A stretch of DNA of 18,212 nt from Succinimonas sp045124755 (GTDB taxonomy: Bacteria > Pseudomonadota > Gammaproteobacteria > Enterobacterales > Succinivibrionaceae). The position numbers and the translations under genes are program-made. Below the pieces are notes generated by a model that did no database searches, was not told the origin of the DNA, and saw nothing but the letters and a program-made list of their open reading frames with translations. The DNA lies in NCBI RefSeq assembly GCF_045124755.1, contig NZ_JBGVMK010000201.1; one strand, 5' to 3'. How positions within the stretch are numbered: the first letter of the stretch is position 1; each line of letters starts with the position of its first letter. Of the stretch, positions 7,200-14,724 are shown one piece after another.

Positions 7200-9047
7200 T
7201 TACTCAGTGAAGGAGGTAATGGTCTTAAGCTCCTCGGCGCTGAGTTCGGGGAAGGAACCATGCTTCCGGAGATATTCCTTTACCACGGGGGCATCGATGC
7301 CCTTGACGGGGCCGGCCTTTTTCTTCTTGAGAAGAGCAAAGCCGTCCTTGCCCCGGAGCACGTAGTCGGTGGTCAGCACCCGATAGGTCTTCTTCAGATT
7401 GATGGGCTGAGACTTTCCGCTGGCGTCAGTGAACATCACCTCGGTTACCGGAGTGTCGCCGCTCATCTTCATGGCATAGGTGAAGCCCCAGCCGCAGGGA
7501 GTGCCGCCGTCCCGGGCGGCGATGTCGGCATTGATGTAGCGGATTACCTGATTAAGCACGTCCACAAATTCCTTTCCGGTAAGCTTCACTTCCTTAAGTT
7601 CATTGCTGAAGGGGATAATGGCCAGAAGATCGCCGTCAGTGAAGTCGCCTTCCTCCATGTCCACCCGGAACATGCCGGAGTTTCCGAGATAAATGTCGCC
7701 GCCGAGTTCATCCAGGAACACCTTGCTGAATACCTTGCAGGTTTCCGATCCGAAGGGGCTCTGAGCGTTTTTGATGACGCATTCGTCGGTGGGATAGCGG
7801 GTGGTGCAGGTATCCTGAACCGCCTGGCCCAGAGTGGTGAATTTGGCCTTGATGGCATCGCGGTACGGCTGGAGAGCCTTGGTGGCCGTATCATTGGGCC
7901 GGGCTTCGATGAAGGGGCTGTCCGGCTGATCGATAAGGCTCTTGATTTCAGCCTCGGCGATCTTCTTGCCCTCGGGAGACTTGGGCACGCCCTTAAGCTG
8001 GGCGGATTCCGTCCAGAGCGGCATATAAGGAGTGCCTTCGCATTTCAGCACGTGGCCGTCCTTGTCAAAGGAAACCTTGAGATCTCCGATGATCTTGCCG
8101 TATTCATTAGCCTGCACCACGCAGATCTTGTGTCCGGTGGCATTGGTGCGGGTCATGGGGTAGGTACATTCGCCCTTGAAGCCGTATTTGGAGAAATCCC
8201 CGCAGAGACTGTGGGAGTCGCCGCCCACGATAATGTCCACGTCATTCAGAAGAGCGGCATTGGTTCTGTCGGCAATAACACCCTGGTGGGTAACCAGCAC
8301 ATGGATCTTGGCCACATCGTTATGTTTGGCGGTCATCTCGTTAATGAGGGGCACGGTTTCGGCGAACTTCATGTCCGGATCCGGGCTGGAACTGTGGGTG
8401 ATCTTCTTCCCGGTGGTGGCGCCGTAGAAGGCCACGGTATGGCCCTGAATCTCCCGGAAGGCTTCGGTGACGCCGTTTTCCCCGTGAAGCGGGCTGTCCG
8501 GTCCCACGGTCATATCGGAGTTCAGGAGCACAGACTGAGGGCTCAGCTTCTTCATGAAATCCACATAAGTCCGGAGTCCCTTGCCCCCATGGTCAAATTC
8601 ATGGTTGCCGTAAACATAGAAATCGGTTTTGTACATGCCGTGGAGGGCGGCATCAGCCTCGCCGTGGAAGTTGTCGTAGTTGGAGGCATTGCCGGTGATC
8701 TGATCTCCGGCGGAGATCACCAGAACGTCGGGATTGGCCTTGCGTCTCTCTTCGATCACCGATTTAATGGCCTCGGGGCCGCCTACCTTGACCCGCACCA
8801 GTCCGGCGGGGGTTTTCAGGGACACCTTGTTGGCATCAATGTAGGAATGGACATCGTTAACATGGAGAATTTCCAGGGTGAAATCGATCTTATCAGCGAT
8901 TTCCGCATCGGCATTATCGATGGAGTTCAGCTTCATGTCGGTCATGCTGCCGGAGCCGGCGGTTCCGGTGGCAGGGCCGGAGGAGCTGCAGGCGGCTATC
9001 GCGAGAGCGAGAGAAGTCAGAGCCAGTTCTTTATAAAATCTTTTCAT
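7200..9047 (-). CDS. 5'-nucleotidase / 2',3'-cyclic phosphodiesterase family lipoprotein
   Basis: 615-residue lipoprotein. The signal peptide ends in LAIAAC, placing the lipidated Cys at residue 20, followed by a Ser/Gly-rich spacer. The metallophosphoesterase domain (about 55-330) shows the family metal ligands: NDVH (Asp65, His67), SAGD (Asp115), GNHEFDH (Asn148, His149), THQG (His254) and GGDSH (277-279). The 5'-nucleotidase C-terminal domain (about 400-580) has LGNSGMFR (454-461) and GKDGF (566-570), the substrate-base region in UshA-type enzymes. It likely dephosphorylates external nucleotides in the periplasm or at the outer membrane so that nucleosides can be taken up. This fits the exported nucleoside hydrolase encoded at 11675. 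Similar anchored enzymes occur in Vibrio (NutA), but exact substrate specificity is not determined here. No strong ribosome binding site is seen; the start is fixed by the signal peptide. Confidence 0.92.
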   Translation of the reverse strand: MKRFYKELALTSLALAIAACSSSGPATGTAGSGSMTDMKLNSIDNADAEIADKIDFTLEILHVNDVHSYIDANKVSLKTPAGLVRVKVGGPEAIKSVIEERRKANPDVLVISAGDQITGNASNYDNFHGEADAALHGMYKTDFYVYGNHEFDHGGKGLRTYVDFMKKLSPQSVLLNSDMTVGPDSPLHGENGVTEAFREIQGHTVAFYGATTGKKITHSSSPDPDMKFAETVPLINEMTAKHNDVAKIHVLVTHQGVIADRTNAALLNDVDIIVGGDSHSLCGDFSKYGFKGECTYPMTRTNATGHKICVVQANEYGKIIGDLKVSFDKDGHVLKCEGTPYMPLWTESAQLKGVPKSPEGKKIAEAEIKSLIDQPDSPFIEARPNDTATKALQPYRDAIKAKFTTLGQAVQDTCTTRYPTDECVIKNAQSPFGSETCKVFSKVFLDELGGDIYLGNSGMFRVDMEEGDFTDGDLLAIIPFSNELKEVKLTGKEFVDVLNQVIRYINADIAARDGGTPCGWGFTYAMKMSGDTPVTEVMFTDASGKSQPINLKKTYRVLTTDYVLRGKDGFALLKKKKAGPVKGIDAPVVKEYLRKHGSFPELSAEELKTITSFTE

Positions 9048-9287
9048 GGTCTTGGTTGCAAATAACAGTTAAAAGTGGCAGTCCGGGGGATCTTCCGGCG
9101 CGCATCGAATGCCCGTTGAACCCCAAAAGCGTTAAAAAACCCCGGTATTCTACCGGAAAATCCCCGATATTTCTGCGAGTTAGCCGACATTGACAGAATT
9201 TAATTCGCCGGGGAGAAAGGTCTGGATCTTTGCCGGATATGGCCGGAAAGGCTTTCAGAAGGAGCGGGAAACGGGGGGAGGCGCGGC
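9048..9287. other. Leader and promoter region of the 5'-nucleotidase gene
   Basis: No gene is supported. The region holds a hairpin with U-tract (9134-9156, listed separately) and otherwise no clear sigma70 promoter on the minus strand. TAGAAT inside the hairpin and its surroundings is the closest -10-like hexamer. Small reading frames here lack ribosome binding sites and family similarity. Confidence 0.4.
9134..9156 (-). terminator. Hairpin with U-tract in the 5'-nucleotidase leader (possible attenuator)
   Basis: CCGGTA (9142-9147) pairs with TACCGG (9151-9156) around a 3-nt loop. Read on the minus strand, the stem is followed by GG and then six T. It lies about 90 nt upstream of the nucleotidase ATG and downstream of the amylase terminator, so it could either back up that terminator or attenuate the nucleotidase transcript. 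The stem is short, hence moderate confidence. Confidence 0.45.
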
Positions 9288-9315
9288 AAAAAAAGGACAC
9301 GCCGAAGCATGTCCT
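9288..9315 (-). terminator. Intrinsic terminator of the alpha-amylase gene
   Basis: On the minus strand, AGGACATGC pairs with GCGTGTCCT (9 bp, one G-U pair) around a TTCG tetraloop, followed directly by seven T (plus-strand A run 9288-9294). UUCG loops and a U-run are textbook features of a strong Rho-independent terminator. It lies about 70 nt after the stop of the amylase gene. Confidence 0.9.
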
Positions 9316-9383
9316 CTTATCTGAAGCCCGGGGTCAGGGCTTTGCCCTGTTTTCAGGAGGGCGGCCTCGGAAGCCGAAGCTCT

Positions 9384-11096
9384 TTAGTCCGCGCAGACCT
9401 TGCTGTAGGCGGTCTTGTTGCCCAGAAGCTTTGCGGTAACCGCAGGCAGATCCACCTTAAAGACATTTCCTTCAGCCTGAACCTCTTCGCAGGTCATAAG
9501 ATCATAGAGAGAGTTCCCGTCGCCCGGAATAGAGGTGTCCAGATTAACCTGAGCGGTTTTGTCTTCCCTGACGTTCATGAAGAAGAATACCGACTCGTCG
9601 TCAAAGTCCTTCTTTATGGAGAAGAGAACATCATCGGTCTTGATGTCGGTCATGCCGCCCATATAGAGAGACTTCAGATTCTTCCTGAGATTCATGAGCC
9701 GCCGGAACTGCTTCAGAAGATTGCTTTCATTTTCGGTGAAGCCGGAGAACTTGCCGTTAACCCGGGCCACATGGTCATCATAATAGCCCATCTGCTCCTT
9801 CTTGACGTCGAAGTTCGGCACCTCCTGTCCCCACTCGTCGCCGTAGAACACGGTCATGGGGCCGCTCATTACCGCAGTCACCATGTGGGCCAGGAGATAG
9901 CGGTTCCAGTAGAGCTCGCTTGAGATGGCATTAAGCTTTTTGGCGCGCTGAATGAGATCGCCGAAGCGCACGAGGTCGTGGTTCCCCAGGAAGATGTTGG
10001 GCATGGCAAAGGACGGGAAGACATCCTCGTTATCCTTGAGCTGGGTGCGGATCACGGTGCCGGTATGATTGCCGTAGCCGCTTTCCTCCACGGCCAGAGC
10101 CTGAGTAATGGCGTATCTGACGTTGAAGTTGAACAGGGATTTAAGTCCCGGATGAGCCTCGGTGCCGTAGCCCTTTTCCTTCATGAGGTTGTTGGAGTGC
10201 CAGATCTCTCCCACCATGTAGGCCGGCGGATTCACGGTCTTGCCGTCCAGACGGTAGCTTACCGTGGCAGCGGCGTTTTCCACTGCGGTACGGAAATCCT
10301 CCCAGGTGCCTACCGGAACCTGATAGGCCTGATCCAGACGCCAGCCGTCGATCTTGTATTCTTTGATGTAATAAGTGGCCACGTCTCTGAAGAAATCCTC
10401 GGTGCCGGTGCTGCCCGGGAAGTTATAGGCGGCGCACAGGGTGCCGTCTCCGGCCTCGTAGGTTTCCGTGGATCCCTGACAGGTCTCGGTCTGGTTAAGC
10501 ACGCTGCCGTTTTCGGAGATGCGCTGAATATTGTCCTTGAAGTGGCCGTACACCCCGTCCAGGAAGACGTACATGCCCCGGGAATGGGCTTCGCTGATCA
10601 GCTTCTTAAGAGTATCCTCGCTGCCGAAGTGGGGATCTACCTTGAAGTATTCCTGGGCAAAGTAGCCGGTGGCATCCAGGGGAACCACGTGATCCGTGAG
10701 AAGGGCGCTCTGGAATACCGGAGTCAGCCAGATGGCATTGACGCCCAGGCCCTTGATGTAGTCCAGCTGGTCGATCACGCCCTGAATGTCGCCCTTGTGA
10801 TCGCTGGTGCCGTAGCCCACATCGTAGTTAATGGAGTCATCGCCGTTATTGAAGGCTTCCACCATGATTTGGTAGATCCGGAGGCCGCAGAGGGTGCCGG
10901 CCTTTTCGTCAGAGGAGCTTTTGTTGCAGTAAAGCTTGTTGCTGTAGAAGCCCTTGTTGAGATCGGTGATGTCGTAGTTGACGACCTCAGGTTCCGGAGG
11001 CTCGGGGTTCCCGCCGCCGCCGCCCCCGCCGCAGGCAGAAAGCGAAAGAGAAGCCAGTGCTGTGATAAGAGCGCAAGAAAGCTTGTTCATGATCAT
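9384..11096 (-). CDS. GH13 alpha-amylase family lipoprotein
   Basis: 570-residue glycoside hydrolase family 13 enzyme predicted to cleave alpha-1,4-glucan in starch or maltodextrin outside the cytoplasm. The signal peptide ends in LSLSAC with lipidated Cys22, followed by seven glycines and a Pro/Glu linker. The (beta/alpha)8 barrel spans about 70-450: LTPVF (124-128), region I LDGVYGH (179-185), region II GWRLD with nucleophile Asp255, region III VGEIW with acid/base Glu297, and region IV LGNHD with Asp374. Region I has Gly where many amylases have Asn (NH), probably a subfamily trait. A C-terminal beta domain (about 470-568) follows. Six Cys in the mature part (57, 70, 206, 221, 536, 568) suit disulfides in the periplasm or at the surface. 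The start may be 11096 or the in-frame ATG at 11090; neither has a strong ribosome binding site. Exact product specificity is not resolvable. Confidence 0.92.
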   Translation of the reverse strand: MIMNKLSCALITALASLSLSACGGGGGGGNPEPPEPEVVNYDITDLNKGFYSNKLYCNKSSSDEKAGTLCGLRIYQIMVEAFNNGDDSINYDVGYGTSDHKGDIQGVIDQLDYIKGLGVNAIWLTPVFQSALLTDHVVPLDATGYFAQEYFKVDPHFGSEDTLKKLISEAHSRGMYVFLDGVYGHFKDNIQRISENGSVLNQTETCQGSTETYEAGDGTLCAAYNFPGSTGTEDFFRDVATYYIKEYKIDGWRLDQAYQVPVGTWEDFRTAVENAAATVSYRLDGKTVNPPAYMVGEIWHSNNLMKEKGYGTEAHPGLKSLFNFNVRYAITQALAVEESGYGNHTGTVIRTQLKDNEDVFPSFAMPNIFLGNHDLVRFGDLIQRAKKLNAISSELYWNRYLLAHMVTAVMSGPMTVFYGDEWGQEVPNFDVKKEQMGYYDDHVARVNGKFSGFTENESNLLKQFRRLMNLRKNLKSLYMGGMTDIKTDDVLFSIKKDFDDESVFFFMNVREDKTAQVNLDTSIPGDGNSLYDLMTCEEVQAEGNVFKVDLPAVTAKLLGNKTAYSKVCAD

Positions 11097-11509
11097 AGAT
11101 TTTCTGTTTCCGTGTGAGTTTCGGGGATGCCGCAGAAAGCGGCGGAACGTCCTGATTGTACACCCGGCGGCGGATTATCCGGTAAAACTTATTGCGGTTT
11201 TGCGAGGTGGTGCCCGGGATTTTGGGATCGGGCCTGGAAACGTTTTCCCGGGGAAGGGCGGGAAGAAGCAGCGGGAACAGGATGCGGAAAAGGAGCGGGA
11301 GTGCCGGGAAGAAGAAAAAATGAAGAAACGAAAAAATGCCCCGGCCGCCATTTACCCATAGAAGAAAAGGAGAAAAAGAAAAGAAGAAGGAAAGAAGGAA
11401 AAAGGAAAGAAGAAGGAAAAGAAGGAAAAAGGAAAGCGGCTTCGGATCGGTTTAATGCCGTCCCTCTGCTCAAAAAGTGCTGTCACGCCCGCACTTATGA
11501 CTCAGGATA
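11097..11509. other. Divergent intergenic region between amylase and nucleoside hydrolase genes
   Basis: No gene is supported. The amylase-proximal half is GC-rich, with only weak minus-strand -10-like hexamers (GATAAT near 11200, TACAAT near 11180). From about 11255 the plus strand becomes increasingly purine-rich and ends in the uninterrupted purine tract at 11360-11436. Reading frames of about 90-130 codons here are Lys/Glu/Arg-rich or Phe/Ser-rich by composition only. Confidence 0.5.
11360..11436 (+). repeat. 77-nt uninterrupted polypurine tract
   Basis: Every base from 11360 to 11436 on the plus strand is A or G. It is built from imperfect GAAGG, AAAGG and AGAAG units; the 16-mer GAAGGAAAAAGGAAAG occurs twice. 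Flanking DNA (11255-11340) is also purine-rich but interrupted. Such mirror-like homopurine runs can form triplex (H-)DNA and are prone to slippage. It lies between two divergent genes for secreted enzymes. Any regulatory role is speculation. Confidence 0.9.
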
Positions 11510-11538
11510 GTTACATCCCGTCCGTCATTGGGTAAAAT
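11510..11538 (+). promoter_or_regulatory. Candidate sigma70 promoter of the nucleoside hydrolase gene
   Basis: GTTACA (11510-11515) and TAAAAT (11533-11538) are separated by 17 nt. They match the consensus at four and five of six positions. The spacing is optimal and the site would give a leader of about 130 nt before the start at 11675. Read by eye only. Confidence 0.4.
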
Positions 11539-11674
11539 GCAGTCGATCTTCTGCTGCCGCCTGTCCGGAAGTTTGCTAAAACAGCCTCTCCCCGGCGGAA
11601 AACGGGAAGGAGCCTCAGCCCCGGCCGGCAGCATGACATTCACATCAAATACCTGCATACAGGAAAAAAACAGC

Positions 11675-12823
11675 ATGATAAACAGCATTTTAAAAAGAAC
11701 CCTGTCCGTTGCCTGCGGAGTTTTTATCAGCATGCTCTGCGCCGGTTCTCTTCTGGCAGCGGATGCTCCCGCAAAGGATCAGTCCCGCGCTCCGGTAAAG
11801 GTTATTCTGGATACCGACATGGTGGAGCTTTTTGATGACGGCATCGCCATGATGATGCTGAAGAGCGATCCCTCCATTGATCTTCTGGGCGTGGTCACCG
11901 TTACCGGAAACTCCTGGGCCAATGACGGCATGGCCTATCTGGTCAGACAGCTTGAGGTCATGAAGAACGGCAAGCCTTATCCGGATCTGGTCATCGGTCA
12001 GCAGTATCCGGATCGCCGGGGCGGCGGCTTTGGCCGGGATATCCTCAAGAAGGAGCTGTCCTCATACGGCGATGTCATGGAGGGCTACATCGGCGCTCAG
12101 GAAACCGATAACCCGAAAACCTGGCAGGATTCCTATCAGAAGCGCTACGGCGTTAAGCCCCCGAAAGACCTGAAGATCAGGCAGGACGGCGTGGATTACC
12201 TCATCGAAATGGCTCACAAGTATCCTCATCAAATCAAGCTGGTGGCTATCGGCCCCACCACCAATATCGCCGGCGTGGCCAGGAAGGATCCGGAAGCCAT
12301 CAGGCTCTTCGACGAGGTCATTTACATGGGCGGGGCCTTCTGGGTGAAGGGCAATGCCCACCAGAACGCCGAGTTCAACATCTGGCTGGATCCGGAATCC
12401 ACTAAGGTGGCCTACCGGGCGCCCTTTGACAACCAGACCTTCGTGGCTCTGGACGTGACCGACAAGACCATCATGGATCACGACCGCTTTAACGCTATCC
12501 GCTCCCATATCAAGAACCCGGAGCTTCTGAAGATGTTTAACGACTCCTTCTTCGCCAAGCGCTTCGATGCCGACAAGGACAACAAGTTCTCCTGGTTTGT
12601 CTGGGATGTTATCGCCGCCGCCATCACCATTGATCCCTCGCTGATCCTGTCTACCCGCATTGCCTACATCGACTGCGTGGATCAGCCCGGCGCCTCCTAC
12701 GGCCGCACGGTTCCCTACTCCCGGGAGGAGGCTCCGGAGGGCTCCCGTCCGGCCAGCATCGTGCAGGAGATCGATCAGGATCGCTTCTGGAATATGCTCT
12801 ACAAATATCTGGAGCAGTTTTAG
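11675..12823 (+). CDS. Exported nucleoside hydrolase family protein
   Basis: 382-residue inosine/uridine-preferring nucleoside hydrolase fold with a Sec signal peptide (residues 1 to about 29: basic start, hydrophobic core, SLLAAD cleavage region). Family landmarks: ILDTDM (45-49) with Asp54/Asp55, TGNSWAND (77-84), IGPTTNIAG (192-200), MGGAF (218-222), NAEFNIWLDP (231-240) and a C-terminal WDVIAAAI (310-317). The enzyme should split ribonucleosides into base and ribose, here in the periplasm, downstream of the lipoprotein 5'-nucleotidase. Two oddities: the usual DxDxGxDD motif is stretched to DTDMVELFDD, and the C-terminal HD is WD. So a related N-glycosidic substrate, or altered activity, is possible. 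ATG 11675 is chosen over an in-frame upstream ATG at 11528, because it begins the signal peptide and follows AGGA with an 11-nt gap. Confidence 0.85.
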   Translation: MINSILKRTLSVACGVFISMLCAGSLLAADAPAKDQSRAPVKVILDTDMVELFDDGIAMMMLKSDPSIDLLGVVTVTGNSWANDGMAYLVRQLEVMKNGKPYPDLVIGQQYPDRRGGGFGRDILKKELSSYGDVMEGYIGAQETDNPKTWQDSYQKRYGVKPPKDLKIRQDGVDYLIEMAHKYPHQIKLVAIGPTTNIAGVARKDPEAIRLFDEVIYMGGAFWVKGNAHQNAEFNIWLDPESTKVAYRAPFDNQTFVALDVTDKTIMDHDRFNAIRSHIKNPELLKMFNDSFFAKRFDADKDNKFSWFVWDVIAAAITIDPSLILSTRIAYIDCVDQPGASYGRTVPYSREEAPEGSRPASIVQEIDQDRFWNMLYKYLEQF

Positions 12824-12890
12824 GAAGGGGCTTTTCAGCCGAGGGGAAGCCCGGGGCTTAAACGCGGCATAAAGCTTTAAATTACAGATG

Positions 12891-12913
12891 AGGCCGGTTT
12901 TTCCGGCCTTTTT
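12891..12913 (+). terminator. Intrinsic terminator of the nucleoside hydrolase gene
   Basis: AGGCCGG (12891-12897) pairs with CCGGCCT (12903-12909) around a TTTTT loop, followed by a T-run to 12913. A compact GC-rich 7-bp stem with U-tract, about 70 nt after the stop codon. Confidence 0.9.
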
Positions 12914-13057
12914 GATGTCCGGAGATAAATGATTTCCAAACTTGAGGCTGAGTCAGTGAACAGCCGGGAAAATTGCCCGGGGCTGACCGGAAATTGACCA
13001 GAAACTTACGGAATGGCGGTTTATTCCGGACTTTTGAATAAACACGGGAGCGCATTT

Positions 13058-13822
13058 ATGGAAAGAGAAGACTTCAGATCTGCCGGCAAAAATGCCGCGC
13101 TGTACCCTGGTTCCGGCCGGGAGCTCCCCCTCGTGGTGTTAAACTGCTTTGAAGGAGACGGATCTTCGGAGCTCCGGGCCCTTAAGGCCTTGCAGGAAAA
13201 GACAGATCCCGCAGAAGAGGAGCTTCGTTTTCATCTTCTGGCCCTCCATATCCCGGACTGGAGAAAGGACATGACTCCATGGCCGGCGCCGCCCCTGACT
13301 CCGGGGGAGACGCCCTTCGGGGGCGGGGCGGACGATTTTCTCGGGGATCTGGCCGCGGTCATAATCCCGGAGGCCCGGGCCCGGCTTTCGGAGCCGCCGT
13401 CCCGGATCTTTATTGCGGGCTATTCTCTGGCCGGGCTTTTTGCCCTGTACGCTCTTTACCGGAGCGACATGTTTTCCGGAGCGGCGGCGGTTTCCGGCTC
13501 CTTCTGGTTTCCGGGCTTTTTGGAATATGCCCGGGAGCATGAGTTCCGGAGGCGGCCGGAGAAACTGTATTTTTCACTGGGAGATCGGGAAGGCCGGACT
13601 TCCCATAAGCTTCTTCGCACCGTTCCGGAAAACACCGCCGGGCTTATCAGGCACTACCGCAGCCAGGGGATCCCGGCAATGTGGGAAGAGAACCCCGGGA
13701 ATCACTTCAAAAATCCCTCCGGCCGTACCGCCCGGGGCATCAGAGCTCTTCTGGAACAGTATTCCGGGAACAGGTCATTTCCGGACTTCGGAAGCGTTTC
13801 TGCCTGCGCTGCTAATTCATGA
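13058..13822 (+). CDS. Alpha/beta-hydrolase, putative esterase
   Basis: 254-residue soluble serine hydrolase of the alpha/beta fold, with no signal peptide. The nucleophile elbow is GYSLAG with Ser123, and the likely acid and base are Asp176 (SLGDREG) and His216 (NPGNHF). The order and spacing match the putative esterase (Esterase D / enterochelin-esterase-like) group. ATG 13058 is preferred because GGGAG (13046-13050) lies 7 nt before it; an in-frame ATG at 13013 would add 15 residues but has a poorer site. The last 10-15 residues may be affected by the junction with the adjacent relic that begins at about 13821. Substrate unknown. It stands alone after a strong terminator, with no visible operon partner. 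Confidence 0.75.
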   Translation: MEREDFRSAGKNAALYPGSGRELPLVVLNCFEGDGSSELRALKALQEKTDPAEEELRFHLLALHIPDWRKDMTPWPAPPLTPGETPFGGGADDFLGDLAAVIIPEARARLSEPPSRIFIAGYSLAGLFALYALYRSDMFSGAAAVSGSFWFPGFLEYAREHEFRRRPEKLYFSLGDREGRTSHKLLRTVPENTAGLIRHYRSQGIPAMWEENPGNHFKNPSGRTARGIRALLEQYSGNRSFPDFGSVSACAANS

Positions 13823-14189
13823 CAAAACACTTGAATACCGCCAGAAAATATTGGAACATGAATTCAAAGTTCCAATGACAAAAGAAATATCTGAGGCGAT
13901 GGAAAATATGGGCAGTCTGAGCAGCGCTATCATGAAAGAGGGCCGGGAGCAAGGTCTGGCGCAAGGTCTGGCGCAAGGCCGGGAAGAAGCGCGGCAGAAG
14001 ATGCAGAAAGAGCTTGATGACATGAATACGAAGATGTCGAAGATGCAAGAGCAAATGCAAGAGCAAATGCTTGCCAGTATCAAGATACTGAGCACCAGCT
14101 GCAGCATTTCTTATGAGGAAGCTATGAAACGCATGAGCATTCCTGAACCCGATCAGGTTATGTACCTGAAACGCCTGCGGGAATCCTGA
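13821..14189 (+). pseudogene. 3' relic of an Rpn/PD-(D/E)XK transposase-like gene, copy 1
   Basis: An open frame ending at TGA 14187-14189 encodes LEYRQKILEHEF, then MTKEISEAMENMGSLS, a Gly/Gln repeat (GLAQGLAQGREEA), a heptad coiled coil rich in Met, Lys and Gln, and a tail ending PEPDQVMYLKRLRES. This arrangement resembles the C-terminal tail of Rpn-like (recombination-promoting nuclease / PD-(D/E)XK transposase) proteins common in gut bacteria. The nuclease domain is absent: upstream in this frame is only the shadow of the esterase gene. No start codon with a convincing ribosome binding site is seen; the first in-frame ATG is at 13875. The left edge is approximate. It could instead be a small expressed coiled-coil protein. 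Confidence 0.55.
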
Positions 14190-14236
14190 AGAAAATCCGC
14201 TGAGGCATTTTCTGCTTAACCGTACATAGAAGGAAG

Positions 14237-14288
14237 CCGGCAGCCCGCAGGGAATATTTCCTGCCCTGCCGGTTTTGCTGTTTTTTTT
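14237..14288 (+). terminator. Intrinsic terminator after relic copy 1
   Basis: CCGGCAG (14237-14243) pairs with CTGCCGG (14266-14272). A second inner stem, GCAGGGAA against TTTCCTGC, almost completes a long hairpin. TTTT follows at once, and T8 lies at 14281-14288. It fits a former gene ending at 14189. Confidence 0.85.
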
Positions 14289-14298
14289 CTGTCAGGTA

Positions 14299-14340
14299 CA
14301 GAGAAATTCATGGCCGTGGCAGAGAAATTCATGGCCGTGG
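14299..14340 (+). repeat. Two perfect tandem 21-bp repeats
   Basis: Units 14299-14319 and 14320-14340 are identical (each begins CAGAGAAATTC and ends GGCCGTGG). The length equals seven codons: one frame reads TEKFMAVAEKFMAVVRQL followed by TGA, without a start signal. The repeat sits between the two relic copies and may be debris of the same family. Confidence 0.9.
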
Positions 14341-14353
14341 TGCGGCAACTCTG

Positions 14354-14724
14354 ATGACAATCAATTTGCCGCCAAAGAGAATTTTGGAACATGAGCTCAG
14401 CATCCCGATGACGGAAGAAATTTTAGTATCAGAGGAGATGAGAAAATGGGCAGTCTGAGCAACGTCCTTGAAAAATGGTACATGAAAGAAGGTCTGGCGC
14501 AAGGCCGGGAAGAAGCGCGGCAGGATATGCAGCAAGAGCTTGATGACATGAATACAAAGATTGATGACATGAATGCAAAGATGTCGAAGATGCAAGAGCA
14601 AATTCTTGTTGGTATCAGGATACTGAGCGACAGCTGCGGCATTGCTGCTGAGGAGGTAATGAACCGCATAGGCATTCCTGAACCCGATCAGGCTATGTAC
14701 CTGAAACTATTACAGGAATCCTGA
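14354..14724 (+). pseudogene. 3' relic of the same Rpn-like family, copy 2, frameshifted
   Basis: The first part (14354 to about 14445) encodes KRILEHELSIPMTEEI, matching ILEHEFKVPMTKEI of copy 1, but runs into a stop just after 14445. The homology continues one frame over from ATG 14446: MGSLSNVLEKW, GLAQGREEARQ, a heptad pair DDMNTKI/DDMNAKM, and an ending PEPDQAMYLKLLQES nearly identical to copy 1. The interval before MGSL is one base shorter than in copy 1, a clear frameshift. GAGGAG lies 8 nt before ATG 14446, so the 92-residue downstream piece could still be translated. Nuclease domain absent. Confidence 0.6.

Noticed and set aside
7260..9065. Plus-strand reading frame of 601 codons opposite the 5'-nucleotidase
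   Set aside because: It lies antisense to a gene with full catalytic motifs and a lipobox signal, and has no recognisable domain.
9335..9353. CAGGGC-TTT-GCCCTG hairpin followed by TTTT on the plus strand
   Set aside because: No plus-strand gene ends nearby, and on the minus strand it lacks a T-run; the 9288-9315 hairpin is the convincing amylase terminator.
9978..11117. Plus-strand reading frame of 379 codons opposite the amylase gene
   Set aside because: Antisense to all four GH13 motifs; composition typical of a shadow frame.
11189..11473. Phe/Ser/Pro-rich 94-codon minus-strand frame across the purine tract
   Set aside because: Its composition follows directly from the purine run; no ribosome binding site or family similarity.
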